IMG/VR virus record: IMGVR_UViG_3300023174_000151
Location: 1-64,000 of that record
DNA length: 64,000 bases
From: a virus
Direction: 5' to 3' (one strand)
Both the position numbers and the translations under genes were made by a program. The stretch's first letter is position 1. Every line of letters begins with the position of its first letter. Positions 1-5,930 of the stretch are shown in pieces. Under the pieces are notes generated by a model, which saw nothing but the letters and a program-made list of their open reading frames with translations, made no database searches and had not been told where the DNA came from.

Positions 1-54
1 AGTTTATCGTTTTATTTGTTGTATATCAATATTATATTGTTTAAAACTTAAAAT

Positions 55-303
55 ATGGGCGCTATAGTTAAAGAACAATCTATATGCACCAGGATGGACG
101 ACGAAACCCGTCTAAAACGAGTAGAAGCACTCGAAACTATAAAAAATAAAGCTTTGGAAAAGGCACAAAAAGGTGAAGACTCCCTTGAAGTACGTGATTT
201 CGTTACTTCCGCCAAAAAAGAACTGGCTTATGAGCTACCAGATGAAGATGCCTTCCGTAAAGCGATGAATGCAACTCTCGCATATAAGGCAAAGAAGGGA
301 TAA
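55..303 (+). CDS. Small charged protein of unknown function (82 aa)
   Basis: I do not recognise this family. The product is rich in Lys, Glu and Ala, looks mostly alpha-helical and soluble, and has no membrane segment or signal peptide. The ATG follows an A/T-rich leader without a clear Shine-Dalgarno sequence. A strong intrinsic terminator begins 28 bases after the stop, so this gene closes a transcription unit that probably starts left of the window. It is set apart from the small-gene array that follows by a 430-base gene-free stretch. Confidence 0.6.
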   Translation: MGAIVKEQSICTRMDDETRLKRVEALETIKNKALEKAQKGEDSLEVRDFVTSAKKELAYELPDEDAFRKAMNATLAYKAKKG

Positions 304-330
304 TAATAAAATTCTGTAATTTAAAACAAA

Positions 331-357
331 GCCGGGAATAAAACCCCGGCTTTTTTG
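331..357 (+). terminator. Rho-independent terminator
   Basis: A perfect stem GCCGGG/CCCGGC with an A-rich loop is followed directly by TTTTTTG. This is a textbook intrinsic terminator for the first gene. Confidence 0.9.
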
Positions 358-360
358 TCT

Positions 361-666
361 AAATTCTTGGGCAAACACACATTTCGGACGACAAAATAAC
401 ACTTTTACTATATATAAAGCGCTCTTATACCCTCAAATAGGTATTAGATTTACCTGACCGTTCTCCCACCCCCCCACCGAGTAGTTATGTGTAAAGAAAA
501 AAAAGGATATGGGTATCACTTGTAATTTAGTCAAGGGAAGTACGAGTTAAGTAACGAAGAAAGTTCGCTTCGCTCACAAGAGAAGAAGCAACGCTCACTT
601 CGTTCGCTTAAAACTTACTTCGCTTACGTGTTATTGAGACGATAAGCTTACTGTTTTTATCAACTA
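361..666 (+). other. Gene-free spacer with degenerate TTCGCT repeats
   Basis: I see no credible gene here. An ACTATATATAAAG stretch near 406-419 could hold a -10 element. From 563 to 629 a short word of the type ACTTCGYTYRC recurs several times in both exact and degenerate form. It could be a regulatory or origin-like region, but no known site can be named. Confidence 0.45.
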
Positions 667-779
667 CCACCCCTCGTGTAGGGCGCGAATCCGGTAAATG
701 CCCGCCACCACTGGGTTCTCGGTATTCGGACTGTTATGTCGAAGGGTGGGGTTGAGCCTCCAGCGGAGATAGGCACCGC
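667..779 (+). ncRNA. Structured leader RNA, family A copy 1
   Basis: A 10-base outer stem (667-676 with 740-749, one mismatch) encloses a roughly 63-nt branched domain including GGGC 681-684/GCCC 700-703. It is followed by a hairpin GCGG 763-766/CCGC 776-779 with loop AGATAGGCA. The hairpin lies 18 nt before the GTG start of the next gene. Three further copies of the final hairpin, with the same loop but other stem bases, follow in the next three spacers, so it is probably a functional RNA. Family not recognised. Confidence 0.55.
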
Positions 780-797
780 ACAACCAAGAGTAATCCG

Positions 798-1034
798 GTG
801 AACAAGAACCAACAGCTAGCCAAACAAGCTGTAGATAAAGCTAAGAACATGGGCTGGGAAGTCCGTGTTTGCTACGACCAAAGTGACGTGATTGATTATG
901 CGACAGTAGTTGCCTGGGCACCAGGATCTACTAGAGCTCGCTATATCACTTTCATCGATGAGATAGAGGGATCAAAAGGATGGCGATCAGTACACAAACT
1001 TGATAGTCTTCTGGAGTTTCATACTGCTCTCTGA
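798..1034 (+). CDS. Small hypothetical protein (78 aa), GTG start
   Basis: I do not recognise this protein. It is a compact mixed alpha/beta sequence without membrane segments. The GTG start is supported by position: it sits 18 nt after the family A hairpin, matching the 14-17 nt spacing to the ATG in the three following copies. There is no usual Shine-Dalgarno site. The TGA stop lies inside the first stem of the next structured leader (1031-1036), so translation of this gene would disrupt that stem. Confidence 0.6.
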   Translation: MNKNQQLAKQAVDKAKNMGWEVRVCYDQSDVIDYATVVAWAPGSTRARYITFIDEIEGSKGWRSVHKLDSLLEFHTAL

Positions 1035-1106
1035 GTACCAGGCGTGATGCCGGGAGGTCGAACCTCCCACTCAGTATTGCCTAGTCCGCAGGAGATGGGC
1101 ACCTGC
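1031..1106 (+). ncRNA. Structured leader RNA, family A copy 2
   Basis: Stems visible: P1 CTGAGT 1031-1036/ACTCAG 1069-1074; P2 GGC 1041-1043/GCC 1049-1051; P3 GGGAGG 1052-1057/CCTCCC 1063-1068; then P4 GCAGG 1088-1092/CCTGC 1102-1106 with loop AGATGGGCA. P1 contains the stop codon of the upstream gene, and the next ATG is 14 nt beyond P4. P3 and P4 differ in base pairs from copies 3, 4 and 1 but keep geometry and loop, which supports RNA structure. Confidence 0.65.
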
Positions 1107-1120
1107 ACAGCACAAACATC

Positions 1121-1315
1121 ATGGGCATTCGCTCAGGTTTAGTCGCAGCTATCCGCAATGGTGTAGCCGTTGCACGGATGGAGTTTGACGCTGGCTTAGC
1201 TCAGCACAATGCGGAGTACGAACTCCGTCAGATTAAGGCTAAACAACAACAGCTCGATGCACGTATCACAGGAGATTACATTCCTGCTTCAAGATTACGT
1301 GTGACTAATAGCTGA
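1121..1315 (+). CDS. Small hypothetical protein (64 aa)
   Basis: Unrecognised. The central part is a likely amphipathic helix rich in Ala, Gln and Arg. It has no membrane anchor. The ATG is 14 nt downstream of the family A hairpin, and its TGA overlaps the base of the next structured leader. It belongs to a run of four tiny genes that share this leader architecture. Confidence 0.6.
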   Translation: MGIRSGLVAAIRNGVAVARMEFDAGLAQHNAEYELRQIKAKQQQLDARITGDYIPASRLRVTNS

Positions 1316-1387
1316 TCCGTACAAGCGGGTGACCAAGTGCAAACCTTGGTCCAGTCATTGCCTAGTCCGCAGGAGATGGGCACCTGC
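1312..1387 (+). ncRNA. Structured leader RNA, family A copy 3
   Basis: P1 CTG 1312-1314/CAG 1352-1354; P2 CCG 1317-1319/CGG 1326-1328; P3 GACCAAG 1331-1337/CTTGGTC 1345-1351 with loop TGCAAAC; P4 GCAGG 1369-1373/CCTGC 1383-1387 with loop AGATGGGCA. In addition CATTG 1357-1361 could pair with CAATG 1400-1404, which would hide the start codon of the next gene. P3 differs from copy 4 at several pairs with every change compensated. Confidence 0.68.
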
Positions 1388-1401
1388 ACAGCATTAATTC
1401 A

Positions 1402-1563
1402 ATGACACTTACTTACGAACAACTGTTCAAGTTTATGGGCACCTTCAGCAACCAAGAGTTAGATGATGCACAAGTGATAGCAGAATATCACTCCAAAGAA
1501 TCTAGTAAGAGTTACAACCAGATACTGGTTGAGATATTAGTGGAGATGCGTCAAGCAAGCTGA
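1402..1563 (+). CDS. Tiny hypothetical protein (53 aa)
   Basis: This short gene begins MTLTYEQLFKFMG and ends at the TGA in 1561-1563. It looks like a small helical acidic protein. I do not recognise it. Support comes from context: it fills exactly the space between two family A leader RNAs, with the same leader-to-ATG spacing as its neighbours. The TGA again overlaps the first stem of the next leader. Confidence 0.6.
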   Translation: MTLTYEQLFKFMGTFSNQELDDAQVIAEYHSKESSKSYNQILVEILVEMRQAS

Positions 1564-1645
1564 TCCGTACAAGCGGGTGGCTAGGTGCAAACCCTAGCCC
1601 AGTCATTACCCTTAGCGGAGATGGGTACCGCACAACCAAAGGGTA
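1560..1645 (+). ncRNA. Structured leader RNA, family A copy 4
   Basis: P1 CTG 1560-1562/CAG 1600-1602; P2 CCG 1565-1567/CGG 1574-1576; P3 GGCTAGG 1579-1585/CCTAGCC 1593-1599 with loop TGCAAAC; P4 GCGG 1615-1618/CCGC 1628-1631 with loop AGATGGGTA. An extra stem TACCCTT 1607-1613/AAGGGTA 1639-1645 encloses P4 and ends three bases before the next ATG. P4 is GCAGG/CCTGC in copies 2 and 3 but GCGG/CCGC here and in copy 1. Confidence 0.68.
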
Positions 1646-1648
1646 TCC

Positions 1649-1912
1649 ATGGACTTAGCAACAGGCTGGCAAAAGCATCTTGGTGTAACAGGTGGTTATC
1701 AACTGTTTTATCAAGATATCTACATCGGCGAAGTTTCCATTGTTACTGGACCGAAAGGTTCAGGAATAATGGGAAATAACGATCCAGGTCAAGAACCTAC
1801 TTACGAAGTATGGTTTCCAGGGGCAGCTAATCCAATTGGCTACCTTAAGCTTGATGAGATTAAAGGAATCATCAAGTATCTACATCAACTCCAGAATGAT
1901 TTTTGCAAGTAA
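1649..1912 (+). CDS. Small hypothetical protein (87 aa)
   Basis: Unrecognised. The first two thirds are rich in Gly, Tyr and aromatic residues in a pattern suggesting beta strands; the end is a helix. No membrane segment. The ATG lies three bases after the outer stem of family A copy 4. The TAA stop overlaps the base of the following double hairpin (family E). An overlapping ORF in another frame (1585-1779) is judged a shadow. Confidence 0.6.
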   Translation: MDLATGWQKHLGVTGGYQLFYQDIYIGEVSIVTGPKGSGIMGNNDPGQEPTYEVWFPGAANPIGYLKLDEIKGIIKYLHQLQNDFCK

Positions 1913-1953
1913 GCCTGAGTAACACCAGGCTTTCCTGCAGAGTTCACTCTGCA
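1911..1953 (+). ncRNA. Double hairpin leader, family E copy 1
   Basis: Two adjacent perfect hairpins: AAGCCTG 1911-1917/CAGGCTT 1926-1932, then TGCAGAG 1936-1942/CTCTGCA 1947-1953 with loop TTCA. A related element lies before the gene at 2528. The first stem begins within the upstream stop codon, and the next ATG is 23 nt past the second hairpin. Confidence 0.6.
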
Positions 1954-1976
1954 TTCACCATCGTTTAATTCAACTC

Positions 1977-2381
1977 ATGTTTAGCAACACCATCATCGGC
2001 AACATTACATACATGGAAGTTGCCGTCCATGAAGGCAAAGAGTTCCTTGCGATTACCGTCGCAGTGAACGATCGCTTCAATAGTAGCTGCCGCGTTAAGT
2101 TCAACAACTCTAATGGGTTGTTAACTGCATACATCAACAAGACACTTGTTGTAGGACAACAACTTATCTTGTCCCAGTATGATGTTCGGATCGATAAGAT
2201 CAGGACGCACTACCTAAAAGACGGCAAGATGTTAGCACTCAAGTGTCCCGAGTTGACGCTGACTGGAGTGCGTGCAACCATTGGCGCCTTACCAAAGGCT
2301 GCTAATGGTGCTGCACCAAAGCCCACGATTAGTGCGGCACTAATAGAAGATCATGAGCTAGAGGAAGCACTGGCTGTCTGA
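1977..2381 (+). CDS. Probable OB-fold (SSB-like) protein, 134 aa
   Basis: The first 90 or so residues alternate hydrophobic and polar residues like a five-stranded OB fold, as in phage single-stranded-DNA-binding proteins. This is followed by a low-complexity Ala/Pro linker and an acidic end. This resembles SSB organisation, but the typical C-terminal tip is absent (it ends EEALAV). A clearer SSB lies at 13745-14548, so this could be a second OB protein or an early regulator. The last 41 bases of its linker and tail region recur at 2731-2771. The leader to ATG is G-poor with no Shine-Dalgarno. Confidence 0.5.
   Translation: MFSNTIIGNITYMEVAVHEGKEFLAITVAVNDRFNSSCRVKFNNSNGLLTAYINKTLVVGQQLILSQYDVRIDKIRTHYLKDGKMLALKCPELTLTGVRATIGALPKAANGAAPKPTISAALIEDHELEEALAV
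2316..2356 (+). repeat. 41-bp direct repeat, copy 1 (inside SSB-like gene)
   Basis: This 41-bp coding segment near the 3' end of the OB-fold gene is repeated with two mismatches at 2731-2771, where it is non-coding. Confidence 0.85.
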
Positions 2382-2392
2382 TCTCTGCACTT

Positions 2393-2505
2393 AAGCCTGA
2401 GGTACAACCAATAGGTACACGTCTATACTTCTAATGGATAAATATCCAGGGGGTATAAAGTTACCGGCAGTACTACCAGGCTTTCCTGCAGGGTTCACAC
2501 TCTGC
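2393..2505 (+). ncRNA. Double hairpin leader, family E copy 2, with enlarged loop
   Basis: AAGCCTG 2393-2399 pairs with CAGGCTT 2477-2483, as in copy 1, but about 70 extra bases fill the loop. These contain their own hairpin TGGAT/ATCCA near 2434-2447. The second hairpin is GCAGGG 2488-2493/CTCTGC 2500-2505; relative to copy 1 an A-T pair has become G-T, so pairing is kept. The next ATG is at 2528. Confidence 0.55.
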
Positions 2506-2527
2506 TACACCATTGCCATTGCACCTA

Positions 2528-2728
2528 ATGAAGAACAGTTACAAGATGAAGAACGGTAGGTACGTAACATTAGATTCGTACCGCCGATCACATGAGAGAA
2601 GGGGGAACATACTCTGTGTTCTCCTCGCACTCCTCATTACTGCCGCCACTGGCGCAGCAGTCGTGGGAGTAGATGTCACAGCTCCAACAGCTGTACCTAC
2701 TACACCTGCACATACGACAGGACCTTGA
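2528..2728 (+). CDS. Small single-pass membrane protein (66 aa)
   Basis: The N-terminal 30 residues are basic (several Lys and Arg). They are followed by a hydrophobic segment of about 20 residues (ILCVLLALLITAATGAAVVG) and a Thr/Pro-rich tail. This is a typical one-helix inner-membrane protein, probably with the basic end in the cytoplasm. ATG 2528 is chosen over an upstream TTG because it follows the G-poor leader after the family E hairpins. Function unknown; an early membrane-active protein is possible. Confidence 0.6.
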   Translation: MKNSYKMKNGRYVTLDSYRRSHERRGNILCVLLALLITAATGAAVVGVDVTAPTAVPTTPAHTTGP

Positions 2729-2730
2729 AG

Positions 2731-2771
2731 CCAAAGCTCACAATTAGTGCGGCACTAATAGAAGATCATGA
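2731..2771 (+). repeat. 41-bp direct repeat, copy 2 (relic of SSB-like gene end)
   Basis: Nearly identical to 2316-2356 of the OB-fold gene but located just after the membrane-protein stop codon, with no reading frame of its own. It looks like a leftover of a segmental duplication that also copied the family E leader. Confidence 0.8.
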
Positions 2772-2773
2772 AC

Positions 2774-2803
2774 CTTGGCATCCACTCGTGGTGTAAGTCC
2801 AAG
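2774..2803 (+). ncRNA. GTAAGT hairpin, family B copy 1
   Basis: Outer stem CTTGG 2774-2778/CCAAG 2799-2803, inner stem CCAC 2782-2785/GTGG 2788-2791, internal loop CAT on the 5' side and TGTAAGT on the 3' side. Copies 2-4 keep the CA and GTAAGY strands of the internal loop while both stems change with compensation. Confidence 0.65.
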
Positions 2804-2898
2804 AGTCACCTACTTATATATAAGTTTTACTTATGTCCCGTAGGTGTCTAAGCCTTGTCCTTTCCATGTCTACCTTATCCTTCACACTTATCTACATC

Positions 2899-3147
2899 AT
2901 GACTATTCAAGAAGCTTTCCATGCATGGCTAAACGCATGCCCTGCAACAGACTATGAACTACTGTCGGTAAGCGATCATTGCATTACTTATACCTTTAGG
3001 TTTTCTACCAGGGGATCAGAGTATGCAGAAGAGTATACCGCAGATCAAATTGATTTCCTCTCTGACATTGCTGATGAGCAAGAGAAGATTATGAGGGAGG
3101 AGATGCCTGAACCTACCATGGAGTGTCCCATTGAAACACACACCTAG
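2899..3147 (+). CDS. Small acidic hypothetical protein (82 aa)
   Basis: Unrecognised. It begins MTIQEAFHAWLNACP and is acidic, with likely helices at both ends around a short beta region. An ATG at 2833 in the same frame would add 22 hydrophobic residues. I prefer 2899 because the 30 bases before it contain no G, as before many neighbours, and the stretch 2833-2857 resembles non-coding sequence near 3958-3981. Confidence 0.5.
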   Translation: MTIQEAFHAWLNACPATDYELLSVSDHCITYTFRFSTRGSEYAEEYTADQIDFLSDIADEQEKIMREEMPEPTMECPIETHT

Positions 3148-3225
3148 TACATCAGTACTTACAGAGGATGACCTTATCCTCATCATCATCACACTCACTT
3201 CCATCCTTATTACAGAACTATTATC

Positions 3226-3582
3226 ATGCTTCACCCCATCACTCAAGAGATCGCTGCCTCCTTCGGGTACACACCTGTTACACCAGAAGAAAGGACCGAG
3301 CAATACGAAGTCGAACCTGACTTCCAAGACGCACCTAAGGGAGCTATCCCCTGCACCGGCAATGTCTTCCGTAACAAACAAGGAGTCTTACGTTGCTACT
3401 GGATTCCAGCCGGCAACAACTACACCTCGCAAGAGAAAGAAGATCTCATCGGTTGGTACGACATCCCCAGCCTAGAGGACATAGAAGAATGGACATTAGG
3501 TGATGAATGCTACACACCTGTATTCGATCAGGTAGAAGCTGATCATCCCGATTCCTGGCTACGTATCCTCAACGTTATCTAA
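3226..3582 (+). CDS. Hypothetical protein (118 aa)
   Basis: Unrecognised acidic soluble protein with a Trp/Tyr-rich C-terminal half. The ATG follows a leader with almost no G (CACTCACTTCCATCC region). ORFs overlapping it on both strands are shadows: this frame has the neighbours' codon bias, and its stop lies just upstream of a family B hairpin that precedes the next gene. Confidence 0.6.
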   Translation: MLHPITQEIAASFGYTPVTPEERTEQYEVEPDFQDAPKGAIPCTGNVFRNKQGVLRCYWIPAGNNYTSQEKEDLIGWYDIPSLEDIEEWTLGDECYTPVFDQVEADHPDSWLRILNVI

Positions 3583-3585
3583 TTG

Positions 3586-3619
3586 CCTGGGCACCCATCA
3601 CCATGGGGTAAGTCCCAGG
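3586..3619 (+). ncRNA. GTAAGT hairpin, family B copy 2
   Basis: Outer stem CCTGGG 3586-3591/CCCAGG 3614-3619, inner stem CCCAT 3594-3598/ATGGG 3603-3607, internal loop CA/GTAAGT. It is followed by a 30-nt leader without any G up to the ATG at 3650. Confidence 0.7.
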
Positions 3620-3649
3620 TATCTAACCAAACCTTAATCTCCTCCTAAC

Positions 3650-3949
3650 ATGACTACCACTTCAACACGCATCAATGAGTACACAGTACTCAAACGTATT
3701 CTCAAAGAACTGAATGAGGTTGTAGCAAGGGAAAGCAAGCGTCCACAAGGATGTGAAGACCTCACACTTTCAATGCTTGCCCTCCTAAAAGAGGAGATCA
3801 TTCCTCAACTAGAGAATGAGATCGAGCATGATCTTGACTACGATCCAACACCTCAATACCTGTACGACAATACAGGGGGTGAGCCTCCAGTAACCATGGC
3901 AGAAATGCATGCTTGTGCTTGGCAACAACATCAAGAAATGCATAGCTAA
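3650..3949 (+). CDS. Hypothetical protein (99 aa)
   Basis: Unrecognised acidic, helical protein. It starts MTTTSTRINEYTVLKR and has a His/Gln-rich end. The start is well placed after the family B hairpin and a G-free leader. There is no Shine-Dalgarno. A minus-strand ORF across its 3' half (3809-4045) is judged a shadow because it lacks any leader signal. Confidence 0.58.
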   Translation: MTTTSTRINEYTVLKRILKELNEVVARESKRPQGCEDLTLSMLALLKEEIIPQLENEIEHDLDYDPTPQYLYDNTGGEPPVTMAEMHACAWQQHQEMHS

Positions 3950-3978
3950 ATCACACGTCCCATAGGTATCTAAGCTTT

Positions 3979-4010
3979 GTCTTGACAATGTCTTGACACT
4001 GTAATAATAA
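3979..4010 (+). promoter_or_regulatory. Candidate promoter with tandem TTGACA
   Basis: Two TTGACA hexamers (3982-3987 and 3993-3998) sit in the repeated word GTCTTGACAATGTCTTGACA. TAATAA lies at 4005-4010, 17 bases after the first. A similar word recurs at 4439-4458. It reads like a sigma-70-type promoter for the gene at 4059. Confidence 0.45.
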
Positions 4011-4058
4011 TGTCTATACCTAACGTTAAACTGCTCACACTCCATTGCAATTCAACAC

Positions 4059-4424
4059 ATGCTCACAGCATCCACAACAAGTCTCAAAGAGACTATAAAA
4101 ACAATAGAAGATCGTATCGACGGTCTTATCTCCAAGCTAATCCGTAGCTTTGAGAAACAATATCCTGGTCGTTACGGTGACATGACCTTTGAGATTAACA
4201 AAGGTAATAAGTATTACAAGATCATGGAAGTAACAAGTTCCATGGGTTGTGTTACCAGTAGATCAGTCCATGCCTTTGTCAGTAGACAGACAGGTGCTGT
4301 ATACAAACCAGCAGGCTGGAAGTCTCCGGCTAAACACGTAAGGTACAACTTACTAGACGATGCATCCTATGCAAACTGTCTAGAGCGTGCCGACTGGGCA
4401 GGAGGTTATCTATACATAAGATAA
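4059..4424 (+). CDS. Hypothetical protein (121 aa)
   Basis: Unrecognised. The N-terminal 35 residues form a likely helix. The rest is a beta-rich domain with conserved-looking Tyr, Lys and Trp positions (YYKIMEV, VHAFVSR, PAGWKSPAKHVRYNL), reminiscent of small DNA- or RNA-associated cyanophage proteins, although this is only an impression. It follows a candidate promoter and a C/A-rich leader. Confidence 0.58.
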   Translation: MLTASTTSLKETIKTIEDRIDGLISKLIRSFEKQYPGRYGDMTFEINKGNKYYKIMEVTSSMGCVTSRSVHAFVSRQTGAVYKPAGWKSPAKHVRYNLLDDASYANCLERADWAGGYLYIR

Positions 4425-4438
4425 GGGCACACACTATG

Positions 4439-4498
4439 TGTCTTGACAATGTCCTGACATCTATCCCCCCTCGACCCCCCGTTGGGGTACCAGGGGGG
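4439..4498 (+). promoter_or_regulatory. Promoter-like word plus GC-rich nested hairpin
   Basis: GTCTTGACAATGTCCTGACA repeats the word seen at 3979. It is followed by a nested hairpin, CCCCCCT 4465-4471/AGGGGGG 4492-4498 with inner CCCC/GGGG. No T-run follows, so it is not a usual terminator. It may be a promoter with a structured 5' leader for the 4605 gene. Confidence 0.4.
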
Positions 4499-4604
4499 AA
4501 CCTAATCTTCTATTAGTAATGTTAATGAATAACCTTTGTTAACATTTCTATCCATCCCTTACCTACCAAGTACACTACTTCAATCCAATCTCCAACCTAT
4601 CAAC

Positions 4605-4817
4605 ATGACTTCATCTAACCTTCCCAACATTCCCAACTCAATAAACACAGATCAACTACAAGCTATGGCCTTTGTAGCAAAGATGAAAGAAGCAGCTGAC
4701 CGTGTAGGTGCTGGCTTCATTGGTGGCTTTGTCACACCAGATGGTAAGAAATTTGTTATGACAAACTTCTCAGATCAAACAGACATTGACATGCTCCTAC
4801 CCGAAGGTTTGAAATGA
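4605..4817 (+). CDS. Small hypothetical protein (70 aa)
   Basis: Unrecognised. The central helix MAFVAKMKEAADRVG is followed by a beta hairpin ending in MTNFSDQTDIDMLLPEG. ATG 4605 is chosen over 4536: the roughly 60 bases before it contain only one G, the leader pattern seen before other genes here. It overlaps the next gene by an ATGA junction, so the two are translationally coupled. Confidence 0.58.
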   Translation: MTSSNLPNIPNSINTDQLQAMAFVAKMKEAADRVGAGFIGGFVTPDGKKFVMTNFSDQTDIDMLLPEGLK

Positions 4818-5011
4818 CTAAACGTTCACTCATCAGCTTTGATCGCACCATCCATGGTGTAAACATAACTGAACATGGAGTTAAATCATTTACCAAGTCA
4901 ATCAAACTTGGTCCGCTTCAACTAACTCTCAATGCCAATCCCAATGGTGTCAAAGGATCCTTTAGTATCCCTGGCACAGGACTAAGCATTCCAAACATTA
5001 AATTAATGTAA
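4814..5011 (+). CDS. DUF4236-like small protein (65 aa)
   Basis: The sequence KSFTKSIKLGPLQLTLN followed by a GVKGSFSIPGTGLS end matches the pattern of the DUF4236 family (repeated short beta strands ending in a PGTGLS signature). That family has no assigned function and occurs in phages and bacteria. The gene overlaps its upstream partner by four bases. Followed by family B hairpin copy 3. Confidence 0.5.
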   Translation: MTKRSLISFDRTIHGVNITEHGVKSFTKSIKLGPLQLTLNANPNGVKGSFSIPGTGLSIPNIKLM

Positions 5012-5015
5012 AGAT

Positions 5016-5054
5016 CTGGGCATTACCGACGCCAACTCGGTGTGTAAGTCCCAG
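5016..5054 (+). ncRNA. GTAAGT hairpin, family B copy 3
   Basis: Outer stem CTGGG 5016-5020/CCCAG 5050-5054; inner stem ACCGA/TCGGT; internal loop CATT on the 5' side and GTGTAAGT on the 3' side. It is followed by a G-poor leader to the ATG at 5087. Confidence 0.66.
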
Positions 5055-5086
5055 GTAAACAACCACTTCACCTCACTTCAATTTGT

Positions 5087-5290
5087 ATGACACCTTCTGA
5101 ATTCCACCAGCTTACCGATCTAATGCAACAGCATGGCGGTAAGTTTGTACAAAGTCTTGCTACTGCACTACGCTACGCTGATCCACTCAATAGGCAAAAG
5201 ATTCTAGATTCTTTTCCAGATCTTGTGCTTAAGTATGGACCTACGTCTATGTTCAATGCACCCATTCGTCAACCTATGGAGGTACTTTAA
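5087..5290 (+). CDS. Small hypothetical protein (67 aa)
   Basis: Unrecognised all-helical protein (MTPSEFHQLTDLMQQHGGKF...). Its stop overlaps the ATG of the next gene (TAATG), so the two are coupled. The leader follows a family B hairpin and contains no Shine-Dalgarno sequence. Confidence 0.58.
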   Translation: MTPSEFHQLTDLMQQHGGKFVQSLATALRYADPLNRQKILDSFPDLVLKYGPTSMFNAPIRQPMEVL

Positions 5291-5562
5291 TGTCATCTAT
5301 CTGGGCTATAAGACATGTTGATGTCTATCCCACAGGCGTCAACGAATATCAAGTCTATGCGGAAGCATGGATAGAAGATCGTATTCAAGTTAGTCCTGCT
5401 ACATGGGAAGAACCAGCAGAGCATAGGCCAGGCTTATGTTCTGCTTCCACCTATGTAGAGGACAAACCACCTAGCAACACAGAAGATCTAGAAGAGTATA
5501 TCCACGAATTAAATCGTGGTAATTCTCTTGACTGGATCGACGTTGATTCCACTGACATCTAA
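5290..5562 (+). CDS. Hypothetical acidic protein (90 aa)
   Basis: Unrecognised. A strongly acidic C-terminal half (ENTEDLEEYIHELNRG) and a beta-rich start. It is translationally coupled to the upstream gene through TAATG, and five bases separate it from the next gene, so 5087-5822 is a compact three-gene unit. Confidence 0.58.
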   Translation: MSSIWAIRHVDVYPTGVNEYQVYAEAWIEDRIQVSPATWEEPAEHRPGLCSASTYVEDKPPSNTEDLEEYIHELNRGNSLDWIDVDSTDI

Positions 5563-5567
5563 CTATC

Positions 5568-5822
5568 ATGATTGGATTTAGTATCGAATTCAAACCTTGG
5601 TATATCACAGTACGTGGTCCCAGAGGTAAAGTCTATCTAGCTACGGGCTTTAGTAAACATGTACCAGTTACACCACAGAAGTCAATACATCCAGACTTCT
5701 TGGTGATAAGACATCCGTATTGGGATTCTGAGTACTCTACGTTTATTAGTAATGCAACTAACTACATGTCAGAGCACTACGATGAACTAGAAGAAGAAAG
5801 ACAGTACGGTATTTACAAGTAA
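5568..5822 (+). CDS. Small hypothetical protein (84 aa)
   Basis: Unrecognised. Aromatic-rich beta pattern (FKPWYITVRGPRGKVYLATGF), then an acidic helix. It is the last gene of a three-gene unit. After it come a hairpin TTACTTGT/ACAAGTAA (about 5843-5874) and the family C element. Confidence 0.56.
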   Translation: MIGFSIEFKPWYITVRGPRGKVYLATGFSKHVPVTPQKSIHPDFLVIRHPYWDSEYSTFISNATNYMSEHYDELEEERQYGIYK

Positions 5823-5880
5823 CTTATAGTATGTACGAGTAACTTACTTGTATATACACGCAACTTACAAGTAAACCAAT

Positions 5881-5902
5881 CGTCCTAAACATGACGTTAA
5901 AA
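5881..5902 (+). promoter_or_regulatory. Family C element, copy 1 (CGTC-N8-GACGTTAAA)
   Basis: CGTC 5881-5884 and GACG 5893-5896 form a short hairpin followed by TTAAAA. The same arrangement precedes genes at 13745, 14815 and 18220. It is followed by a G-free leader to ATG 5931. Confidence 0.55.
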
Positions 5903-5930
5903 GGTTTACATCCCAACTACAACTCAACTC

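Noticed and set aside
563-629. CRISPR array (repeated TTCGCT words)
   Set aside because: The repeats are short, degenerate and without regular spacers of 30-40 bp.
1031-1645. Group I or II intron fragments in the family A spacers
   Set aside because: Units of 75-90 nt lie between intact genes, with no intron core elements or split exons.
1585-1779. 64-aa ORF overlapping the 1649 gene
   Set aside because: It begins inside family A copy 4 and lies in another frame of the 87-aa gene that has the proper leader; a shadow.
3016-3381. 121-aa minus-strand ORF
   Set aside because: It mirrors two credible + strand genes and would have no leader or neighbours on its strand.
3131-3475. 114-aa + ORF
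   Set aside because: It overlaps the 118-aa gene in another frame; Ser/Thr/Lys-rich composition and no leader signal suggest a shadow.
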